Shown: piece by piece, positions 58,079-64,000 of the stretch | Numbering within the stretch: the first letter of the stretch is position 1 | How the letters are laid out: each line of letters starts with the position of its first letter | DNA from: Zoogloea sp021286885 | GTDB lineage: Bacteria; Pseudomonadota; Gammaproteobacteria; Burkholderiales; Rhodocyclaceae | Assembly: GCF_041915215.1 (NCBI RefSeq) | Contig: NZ_JAYSBV010000001.1 | Strand: one strand, 5' to 3' | DNA: 64,000 nucleotides | Translations under genes and position numbers: made by a program | Notes under the pieces: generated by a model | What the model was told of the DNA's origin: nothing | Seen by the model: the letters and a program-made list of their open reading frames with translations, nothing else | The model's database searches: none

Positions 58079-58525
58079 ATGGCCATTACCGTTCAAGAAA
58101 TCCTTGCTTCCAAAGGCGGGGTTCTGCATACCGTCAAATCCAGCACCACGGTTTACGATGCCCTGAAAATGATGGAGCAATACAACATCAGCGCCGTGCT
58201 GATCGTTGATGGGAGCGCCCTTACCGGCATTTTCACGGAGCGCGACTATGCCCGCAAAGTGGCCCTGCGCGGGATCAGCTCCAAAGACACCTGGGTGGGT
58301 GATCTGATGACGCACAAGATCCTCACCGTCTGTCCGAGCCATACCGTGGATGAGGTCATGGCCATGATGACCAACAACCACATCCGCCACCTGCCGGTGA
58401 TGGACAAGGGTCAGCTGGTGGGTCTGATCAGCATCGGTGACGTGGTCAAGAGCATCATGGATCTGCAAAAAGAAACCATCAGCCAGCTCTCAGGCTATAT
58501 CAGCGGCAATCTCACCACTGCCTGA
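58079..58525 (+). CDS. CBS-domain pair protein
   Basis: 148 aa, start at 58079 behind AAAAGGA. Two CBS motifs: VYDALKMMEQYNISAVLIVDG with LTGIFTERDYARKVALRG, then VDEVMAMMTNNHIRHLPVMDKG with LVGLISIGDVVKSIM. Such pairs bind adenine nucleotides and sense energy state. This stand-alone form with no attached enzyme is common in betaproteobacteria. Its last 36 bases overlap the end of the convergent sensor kinase gene. Confidence 0.95.
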   Translation: MAITVQEILASKGGVLHTVKSSTTVYDALKMMEQYNISAVLIVDGSALTGIFTERDYARKVALRGISSKDTWVGDLMTHKILTVCPSHTVDEVMAMMTNNHIRHLPVMDKGQLVGLISIGDVVKSIMDLQKETISQLSGYISGNLTTA

Positions 58526-59920
58526 TCCCAGCACCACCCGAACGCCCAGGCCGTGCCCCCCCTGCGGGTGGGGCAGGCCAGGCTCCAGACTCAGGCGGCC
58601 GTCCATCATCGTGACGATGCGCGCCACAATCGACAGGCCCAGGCCACAGCCCTCCTCCTCCACGCTGCTGCCCCGGGCAAAACGGGTCAAGACCCTGTCC
58701 ATATCTTCTGCGGCAATCCCTGGCCCGTCATCCAGCACCCGAAGTACGTAGCGCGCCTCCAGCGGCCGCCCACCTTCGAGGCGAATGAGAATCTGCCCAC
58801 CGGCCGGGGTGTAGCGCAGCGCGTTATCCACCAGATTGCGCAGCAGGATTTCAACCCAGCCCCCATTGCCCGTAATCACGCAGGGCCCCTCATACTCCAG
58901 GCCCAGACTTTGATCACGCTGTACGGCCCGGTTGGCCATATCGCCACACACTCGCTCGGCCACCTGCACCAAATCCACCTGCTCTTGGGCTGCGTGGGCG
59001 TGGGCGGCCTCGGGCTCTAGGCGCGCCAGGGTGAGCAGCTGACTCACCAGATGCTGCATGCGCAGCACCCCCGCTTCGACCTGGGCCAGGGCGCGGGTGC
59101 GATCCTCATCCACCCGGGCCCGCTGAGCCACTTGCAGATGCACCTTGAGCGCCGCCAGGGGCGTACGCAACTCGTGGGCCGCATCTGCCGTGAACTGACG
59201 CTCCCGTACCAAGGCATCCCCCAGGCGCAGCACCAGCGCATCCAGGGCCTGCACCAAGGGCAGGACTTCGCCAGGCAGGGGGGTTTTCAGGTCGAGAGGC
59301 TGCAGGTGGCGGGCATCCATGCCCCGCACCCGATCAGCCACCGCCGCCATGGGCCCCAGGGCCCGCCCCACGACAACACGAATGGCCAGGGCCATCAGGG
59401 GCAAGCCGAGCAACATGGGCCAGATCAAGTGCCAGACCACTTCCAAGGCGAGGTGATAACGGGCCGCGTGGTTTTGCCCCACCACGACCCGGTAACGCGC
59501 CCCCGGGTGATCCAGCCCATAAAAGCGCCACAACACCCCGTGCAGTGTGTGTTCATCAAAGCCAACCCGTTCCAGCACCGCCGCTTCGGGCATTTCGGGG
59601 GAGCGGATCAGGAGGCGCCACTCGCCCCCATCCTGCCGCCAGACCTGAAAAGCAACTGGAAGCCGATTTTCGTGCTGGTGTTCCGCCAACTCCATGGCCA
59701 GATCGTCGGACTGACCGGTGGCTACAATGGCCAGCAAGGTTTCAGCCACCTGCACCAACTGGGCATCGAACAACTCATCGGCCTGCTGGTGGGCCGTCCC
59801 GAAGGCTACGATGCCGGTCCCCATCCAGCCAGCGGCCACCACCCCGATCAAAAGCACCAACAGGCGCTGACGCAGGGAATAAGCCGCCCGCCCGGCGGCC
59901 CCCAAGGGTGTCGAACTCAT
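58490..59920 (-). CDS. Sensor histidine kinase (QseC/TctE-like)
   Basis: 476 aa. Membrane segment 1 at about 18-45 (LLVLLIGVVAAGWMGTGIVAF) and segment 2 at about 165-190 flank a periplasmic sensor region. A HAMP-like linker (GRALGPMAAVADRVRGMD) precedes the H-box AAHELRTPLAALKVHL. The ATPase has NLVDNALRYTPAGG, DDGPGIAAEDMDRV and GCGLGLSIVARIV. It phosphorylates the regulator upstream, whose stop overlaps this start by four bases. The signal is not evident. Confidence 0.93.
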   Translation of the reverse strand: MSSTPLGAAGRAAYSLRQRLLVLLIGVVAAGWMGTGIVAFGTAHQQADELFDAQLVQVAETLLAIVATGQSDDLAMELAEHQHENRLPVAFQVWRQDGGEWRLLIRSPEMPEAAVLERVGFDEHTLHGVLWRFYGLDHPGARYRVVVGQNHAARYHLALEVVWHLIWPMLLGLPLMALAIRVVVGRALGPMAAVADRVRGMDARHLQPLDLKTPLPGEVLPLVQALDALVLRLGDALVRERQFTADAAHELRTPLAALKVHLQVAQRARVDEDRTRALAQVEAGVLRMQHLVSQLLTLARLEPEAAHAHAAQEQVDLVQVAERVCGDMANRAVQRDQSLGLEYEGPCVITGNGGWVEILLRNLVDNALRYTPAGGQILIRLEGGRPLEARYVLRVLDDGPGIAAEDMDRVLTRFARGSSVEEEGCGLGLSIVARIVTMMDGRLSLEPGLPHPQGGHGLGVRVVLGSGSGEIAADIA

Positions 59921-60582
59921 CGGGCCAGCTCCGCCACCATGTAACCCACGCCTCGCACGGTGCGTATCAGGTCGGCGCCCAGCTTGCGGCGCAGGTGGTG
60001 GATGTGCACTTCCAGGGCATTGCTCTCGACGGCCTCCCCCCAGGCGTAGAGCTGTTCTTCCAGCACCCGGCGGGTCAGCACCCGGCCACAGGCGTCGAGC
60101 AGCATGCGCAGCAAATCAAACTCCCGGCTGGTTAACACCACCGGCACACCGGCCCGGGTCAAGCTACGGGCGGCTGGGTCAAGCACCAGATCGCCGTGCA
60201 CCAGGCAGGCCACTGCCCGCCCCTGGGAACGCCGCACCAGCGCCCGCAAACGGGCAGCCAGCTCATCCAGATCGAAGGGTTTGATCACATAATCGTCGGC
60301 GCCCAGATCCAGGCAGCGTACCTTGTCGGCCACCTGATCCCGGGCGGTTAGGATCAGCACGGGTACCGCATTGCCGGCCGCCCGCACCCGGGCCAGCACA
60401 CTCATGCCATCCTGGCGCGGCAAGCCCAGATCCAGCAGCACAGCGGCAAAGCTTTCGCTCGCCAGCGCGGCCAGCGCTGCATCGCCATCGCGCACCCAGT
60501 CCACTACAAAACCACTGGTTCGCAACCCCATCTGGAGGCCATCGCCCAGCAAGCGGTCATCTTCCACAAGCAAGATACGCAT
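59917..60582 (-). CDS. OmpR/QseB-family response regulator
   Basis: 221 aa from the ATG at 60582. Receiver domain with MRILLVEDDRLLGDGL, Asp51 in VLLDLGLPRQDG and the lysine in DYVIKPFDLDEL. The C-terminal winged-helix domain has LTSREFDLLRMLLDACGRVL and VHIHHLRRKLGADLIRTVRGVGY, a standard DNA-binding output. The gene is upstream of the sensor kinase and overlaps it. Its targets are unknown; nearby genes are not obviously regulated. Confidence 0.96.
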   Translation of the reverse strand: MRILLVEDDRLLGDGLQMGLRTSGFVVDWVRDGDAALAALASESFAAVLLDLGLPRQDGMSVLARVRAAGNAVPVLILTARDQVADKVRCLDLGADDYVIKPFDLDELAARLRALVRRSQGRAVACLVHGDLVLDPAARSLTRAGVPVVLTSREFDLLRMLLDACGRVLTRRVLEEQLYAWGEAVESNALEVHIHHLRRKLGADLIRTVRGVGYMVAELAR

Positions 60583-60666
60583 CGGTTCGTCCTGTCCGCC
60601 ATCCAACAGCGCGTGTTAGGGTAGCACCCCCGAGCGCGCCCGGCGCTCCATGCCTTCAGTCCAACC

Positions 60667-61038
60667 ATGCATCAAGACTTCATTTCGCCCCACATTACCG
60701 AACGGGGGCTCAGGCTCGCCCTGATCTTTGCCCTGGCCGCCGAAGGTCTGCACCACCACTACGAACACGGCCAGGTTCCGAACCGGCGCCAAGCCAGCCA
60801 GCAGGCCGCCGAATGGCTCCAGCGCAGCCGCCGCAGCCTGCCCCAGGAAGAACGCCTGCATCTGGCCGATCTGGCCCAGGCGCTGGTCATGCAGATTTCC
60901 AGCAGCGTTTCCCGGGAGGCCGGGCTCTACATCAGCCACGAGATGATGGAAGCCCTGGACCCCAAATACCAATCCGAGCTGGCCGCATCCCTGATGCAGG
61001 AATGTGAGCGCCTGCTGGATCAGGCCCAGGGCAGCTAA
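60667..61038 (+). CDS. Hypothetical helical protein
   Basis: 123 aa, all-helical, soluble, opening MHQDFISPHITERGLRLAL. It is rich in His and Glu with EGLHHHYEHGQVPNR. No family recognised. Ribosome binding site is weak. It diverges from the response regulator and converges with the PhnA-type gene. Possibly a small cytoplasmic protein. Confidence 0.65.
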   Translation: MHQDFISPHITERGLRLALIFALAAEGLHHHYEHGQVPNRRQASQQAAEWLQRSRRSLPQEERLHLADLAQALVMQISSSVSREAGLYISHEMMEALDPKYQSELAASLMQECERLLDQAQGS

Positions 61039-61068
61039 ACCCACCCCGCCCCAGGCCGAAGCGGGCGT

Positions 61069-61407
61069 TCAGGCCTTCTTCACGAATTCCGACTTGAGCT
61101 GCATGGCGCCAAAGCCTTCGATGCGGCAGTCGATGTCATGGTCGCCATCCACCAAGCGGATGTTCTTGACCTTGGTACCCACCTTCACCACCGAGGAAGA
61201 ACCCTTCACCTTCAGATCCTTGATCACGGTGACGGTGTCGCCATCCTGCAGCACATTCCCGTTGGCATCCTTGATCACCTTGGCCGCCTCTTCGGAGGCC
61301 GCCGCCTGGGGCGACCACTCGTGGGCGCATTCAGGGCAGACCAGCTGGGCACCGTCTTCGTAGGTGTATTCAGACCCGCAGGCCGGGCACGGGGGCAAAC
61401 TGCTCAT
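61069..61407 (-). CDS. PhnA/YjdM-family zinc-ribbon protein
   Basis: 112 aa from the ATG at 61407, GGAG upstream. Zinc ribbon CPACGSEYTYEDGAQLVCPECAHEW (two Cys pairs) in the first 30 residues, followed by an SH3-like domain with LQDGDTVTVIKDLKVKG, VKVGTKVKNIRLVDGDHDIDC and the end KSEFVKKA. Despite the PhnA name, family members are not needed for phosphonate breakdown; the function is unknown. Confidence 0.95.
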   Translation of the reverse strand: MSSLPPCPACGSEYTYEDGAQLVCPECAHEWSPQAAASEEAAKVIKDANGNVLQDGDTVTVIKDLKVKGSSSVVKVGTKVKNIRLVDGDHDIDCRIEGFGAMQLKSEFVKKA

Positions 61408-61735
61408 GGGAAAACTCCATTCAAACATCAACTGCATCAATCGGGCCGGCCCAGGGCCGGCAAGGGAGGCGGACTATACCCCGCCGCCACCCGGTTTGCC
61501 CACCAGACCCCACCGACGCAGCATTGGGCGCCCATACACTGCAAGGCATGCACGATCTGCAAACTCTCACTACAAGCAGCTCGATAAAGGTTAAATAGTG
61601 CATCTTAAGCTTTTCTTAATATTCCACATGGAGCATTCCAATCAAATCAAGATGCCGTTAAAAACCTCGTAAAATCAGCAAATTCGCGGCGGCGTCTCCC
61701 ATATCAAACGTTTCTTCAAAACGAAGGAGTCTGTC
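61408..61735. other. Intergenic region upstream of the di-haem peroxidase
   Basis: About 330 bases between divergent genes. The right half (61570-61700) is AT-rich and should contain the peroxidase promoter. No clear FNR box (TTGAT-N4-ATCAA) was found, although such control is common for this enzyme. AAGGAG sits at 61723-61728. Confidence 0.5.
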
Positions 61736-62728
61736 GTGTCCCTGCGCTTCACCCTGTCTGTTATGGCCCTCGCCTGTGCCGGTCTGGCCCAGGCAAGCCC
61801 CACCCAAGAACCCATTCAACCCATCCAGCCCGCCAAGGTCACCAACCCGGCAGCGGTTGAACTGGGCAAGATGCTGTTCTTCGATACCCGCCTGTCCAAA
61901 TCTGGCTTCATCTCGTGCAACTCCTGCCACAACCTGAGCATGGGCGGGACCGACAACCTGAAAAGCTCCATCGGCCACGGCTGGCAAAAGGGCCCCATCA
62001 ACGCCCCCACCGTGCTGAACTCCCGCTTCAACCTGGCCCAGTTCTGGGATGGTCGTGCAGCCGACCTCAAGGCTCAGGCCGGCGGCCCCATCGCCAACCC
62101 GGGTGAAATGGCCTTCACCCACGAACTCGCGGTGGAAACCCTCAAGACCATTCCCGGCTACCTGAGCGCCTTCCGCAAGGCCTACGGCTCCGATGAAGTC
62201 AGCGTGGACCGGATCACCAGCGCCATCGCCGCCTTTGAAGAAACCCTGGTGACCCCGAACTCCCGCTTCGACAAGTGGCTCAAGGGCGACAAGAAGGCGC
62301 TCAGCGCCGACGAGTTGGCCGGCTACAAGCTGTTCAAGGACAGCGGCTGCGTGGCCTGCCACAACGGCCCCGCCGTGGGCGGCGGCTCTTTCCAGAAGAT
62401 GGGCCTGGTGGAAGCCTACAAGGCCAGCAGCCCCGCTGAAGGCCGGGTGGCCGTGACCGGCAAGGATGCAGACCGCTTCAACTTCAAGGTGCCAACCCTG
62501 CGCAACGTGGAACTCACCTACCCCTACTTTCACGATGGCGCCGCCAACACCCTGCCGGAAGCCGTGGACACCATGGGCCGGGTTCAGCTGGGCAAGAAAT
62601 TCACCGCCGAAGAAAACGCCCGCATCGTGGCCTTCCTGCGCACCCTGACCGGCGACCAGCCCCGCTTCACCCTGCCCATTCTGCCCCCTTCGGCTGACGC
62701 CACCCCGCGTCCGCGCCCCTTCGAATAA
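61736..62728 (+). CDS. Di-haem cytochrome c peroxidase (CcpA/MauG family)
   Basis: 330 aa with a GTG start behind AAGGAG. Signal peptide MSLRFTLSVMALACAGLAQA sends it to the periplasm. Two haem c sites: CNSCH (61-65) and CVACH (205-209). Additional marks are FWDGRAADLKAQA, the calcium/haem-linked PTLRNVELTYPYFHDG, and LGKKFTAEENARIVAFL. These enzymes reduce hydrogen peroxide using electrons from cytochrome c. A terminator follows. MauG-type activity is an alternative, but no partner gene supports it. Confidence 0.95.
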   Translation: MSLRFTLSVMALACAGLAQASPTQEPIQPIQPAKVTNPAAVELGKMLFFDTRLSKSGFISCNSCHNLSMGGTDNLKSSIGHGWQKGPINAPTVLNSRFNLAQFWDGRAADLKAQAGGPIANPGEMAFTHELAVETLKTIPGYLSAFRKAYGSDEVSVDRITSAIAAFEETLVTPNSRFDKWLKGDKKALSADELAGYKLFKDSGCVACHNGPAVGGGSFQKMGLVEAYKASSPAEGRVAVTGKDADRFNFKVPTLRNVELTYPYFHDGAANTLPEAVDTMGRVQLGKKFTAEENARIVAFLRTLTGDQPRFTLPILPPSADATPRPRPFE

Positions 62729-62766
62729 GCATCGAACACACTTTTCCCCTTGGCCATCCTGGCCGC

Positions 62767-62810
62767 CGGAGTCTGGGGTCTGGGTTGAGTGGCCCAGACT
62801 CCGTTTTTAT
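62767..62810 (+). terminator. Rho-independent terminator after the peroxidase
   Basis: CGGAGTCTGGG (62767-62777) pairs with CCCAGACTCCG (62793-62803), followed by TTTTTATT. Confidence 0.92.
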
Positions 62811-62892
62811 TGGCTCTAAGGTGTGGCGCCGACACCTCACAGTGTCGCTGCAGTGCAACATAAACAACTGTTTCATGCTGTTTTCACAGCAC

Positions 62893-62909
62893 GTGCATAA
62901 GTAATGCAC
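62893..62909. promoter_or_regulatory. Inverted repeat upstream of the phasin gene
   Basis: GTGCAT-AAGTA-ATGCAC, about 97 bases before the phasin start. A nearby CTGCAGTGCAAC (about 62850) has related TGCA elements. These could be sites for a polyhydroxyalkanoate regulator such as PhaR, which binds TGC/GCA-type sequences; this is a guess from context. Confidence 0.4.
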
Positions 62910-63005
62910 ATTCCCTGTGATATTGTTGAACGGATGAGGCCCGAGGGAGAGGGATTCGTTCTGGTCTCTGAACCTGTTCAAAACAATCTATGGAGATAAC
63001 CCATC

Positions 63006-63506
63006 ATGGCTAGCAAACAAGAACAGCAATTCACCGAGATCCAAAAGAAGAACCTGGAAGCCGCCATGCGTCTGGCCCAGCTCTCCATCGAAAACTCCCA
63101 GCGCATCATGGAGCTGCAAGTCGGCACCGCCAAGGCCCTGTTTGAAGAAGGCGTGGCCAATGCCAAGGCTCTGTCCTCCGTCAAGGATCCCGCCGAAGCC
63201 CTGACCCTGCGCACCGCCTACGCCCAGAGCACCACCGAAAAAATGCTGACCTGCGCCCGCGAAATCGCCGAGATCACCACCAAGACCCAAGCCGAGGTGG
63301 GCAAGATGGTGACCGAGCAGCTGAGCTTCGGCGGCCAGGACGTGCTGGAAGGCTTCCAAAAGATGTTCAAGGGCATGCCGGTGGGCGATGCTTCTGCCCT
63401 GGGCAACATCCAGACCGCCATGGACAGCGCCCGCGCTGCCTACGAACAGATGACCAAGGCCTCCACCGACGCCTTCCAGGCCTTCACCAAGTTCGGCAAG
63501 AAGTAA
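63006..63506 (+). CDS. Phasin family protein (PHA granule-associated)
   Basis: 166 aa, all-helical and amphipathic. Family-like blocks: EIQKKNLEAAMRLAQLSIENSQRIMELQ, SSVKDPAEALTLRTAYAQ, and the end AAYEQMTKASTDAFQAFTKFGKK. Phasins coat polyhydroxyalkanoate granules. A good AGGAG-like site is not present, but TGGAGATAACCC lies just before the ATG. A bidirectional terminator follows. Confidence 0.95.
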   Translation: MASKQEQQFTEIQKKNLEAAMRLAQLSIENSQRIMELQVGTAKALFEEGVANAKALSSVKDPAEALTLRTAYAQSTTEKMLTCAREIAEITTKTQAEVGKMVTEQLSFGGQDVLEGFQKMFKGMPVGDASALGNIQTAMDSARAAYEQMTKASTDAFQAFTKFGKK

Positions 63507-63581
63507 GCGCAAACAGCCTTACCTGCAGTCCCAGCAATACACACGCAGGATGTTTGCAGCCTAAACCCGTATACATCCTGC

Positions 63582-63610
63582 AAAAAACGGCGCCCAAGGG
63601 CGCCGTTTTT
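63582..63610. terminator. Bidirectional terminator between phasin and thioesterase
   Basis: AAAAACGGCGCCC and GGGCGCCGTTTTT around a two-base AA loop. Both strands end in T-runs. Confidence 0.93.
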
Positions 63611-63623
63611 GCTGCCTACGCGC

Positions 63624-64000
63624 TCAGGCCGCCGCCTCCAGCACGTCTCCTTGGTGCAAGCGCATGTACATCTCCCGGATTTCATGGCGCATGCGACGCC
63701 GCGTCTGGGCGGCCTTGTAGCGGCGCAGGGCATCGGGACTCCCCGGACGCAGGGGATGCACCAGCACCGGAACCCCATCTTCATCCATCGCCGTGAGGGT
63801 GAAGAAGCATGAGGTCACATGGCGCACTGTCTGGGTTCGGTAGTCCTCAGCAACCAGCTTGACCCCCACCTCTATCGAAGAAGCATCGGTAAAGTTCACC
63901 GATGCGAGCAAGGTCACCAGCTCCCCTACCCGCACCACATCCTGGAAATCCGTCTGATCCACACAGACGGTTGTGACCCGGGCAGCCGTGTACCGGCTAG
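63624..64000 (-). CDS. Acyl-CoA thioesterase, hotdog fold (partial, 5' end off window)
   Basis: The frame is open to the right edge; 125 codons are visible. Upstream of an internal GTG at 63962 the translation continues RYTAARVTTVCVDQTDFQ, which fits the family, so the true start lies outside. Hotdog marks are DVVRVGELVTLLASVNFTDAS and SIEVGVKLVAEDY, then CFFTLTAMDEDG. Cytoplasmic acyl-CoA hydrolases of this type act on medium to long acyl chains. Its place beside a phasin may be coincidental. Confidence 0.9.
   Translation of the reverse strand, partial: SRYTAARVTTVCVDQTDFQDVVRVGELVTLLASVNFTDASSIEVGVKLVAEDYRTQTVRHVTSCFFTLTAMDEDGVPVLVHPLRPGSPDALRRYKAAQTRRRMRHEIREMYMRLHQGDVLEAAA

Noticed and set aside
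1..64000. CRISPR arrays, tRNA, rRNA, riboswitches
   Set aside because: No regular repeat-spacer pattern, tRNA-like cloverleaf or known riboswitch core was recognised by eye; a covariance-model scan would be needed to exclude small RNAs.

Overview
The window is GC-rich, gene-dense chromosomal DNA from a Gram-negative bacterium. Several features point to a betaproteobacterium, probably of the Rhodocyclales group: a three-piece pnt transhydrogenase, a pcnB-folK-deoxynucleoside kinase-panB-panC string, two PEP-CTERM exported proteins, a phasin, and separate argD-argF-argG genes. The taxon is inferred from gene content and is not proven. No rRNA, tRNA, CRISPR array or intact insertion sequence was seen.

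Layout. 1-789 is the start of a polyketide synthase that runs off the left edge. 1062-17942 is almost all minus strand: guaA, a VIT/VWA secreted protein with a small YD-repeat partner, yajQ-ppnP-DUF2788-argG-argF-argD, an M14 carboxypeptidase, DUF445-yaaA, and relA. 18055-25651 holds mtfA, a two-gene unit that includes a protein resembling the N-terminal part of ISL3 transposases, two PEP-CTERM genes with a duplicated 3' cassette, clpB behind a sigma-32-type promoter, and a tusA-like gene. 25878-30394 is a seven-gene signalling cluster: roadblock protein, Aer-type PAS protein, PhnD-like binding protein without signal peptide, two unknowns, a small GTPase and a second roadblock-like protein. 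30457-39609 carries moaC, soxYZ, CYTH-CHAD, sixA, pntAA-AB-B, corA and a PP2C phosphatase.

40345-45450 is the most interesting locus. It is a compact RiPP (ribosomally made, modified peptide) operon: a 51-residue precursor, a terminator-like hairpin, a candidate C39-like cysteine peptidase, an exporter ABC protein, and two different radical SAM enzymes, the second with a clear SPASM domain. The genes from the peptidase onward overlap. The precursor tail carries two adjacent aromatic-Gly-polar triplets (YGD and WGK), which suggests a cyclophane or similar crosslinked product.

After a palindrome-rich spacer comes a three-gene phosphorelay (45800-48778): a PilJ-sensor/HPT/ATPase kinase, a CheY-type regulator and a CheX-type phosphatase. 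A probably acquired GmrSD-like (DUF262/DUF1524) defence gene follows. 51742-56497 is the RNA-tailing, folate and pantothenate block. The right end has a pair of paralogous membrane-anchored unknowns, a CBS protein, a QseBC-like two-component system, a PhnA-family protein, a di-haem peroxidase, a phasin, and a thioesterase cut by the window edge.
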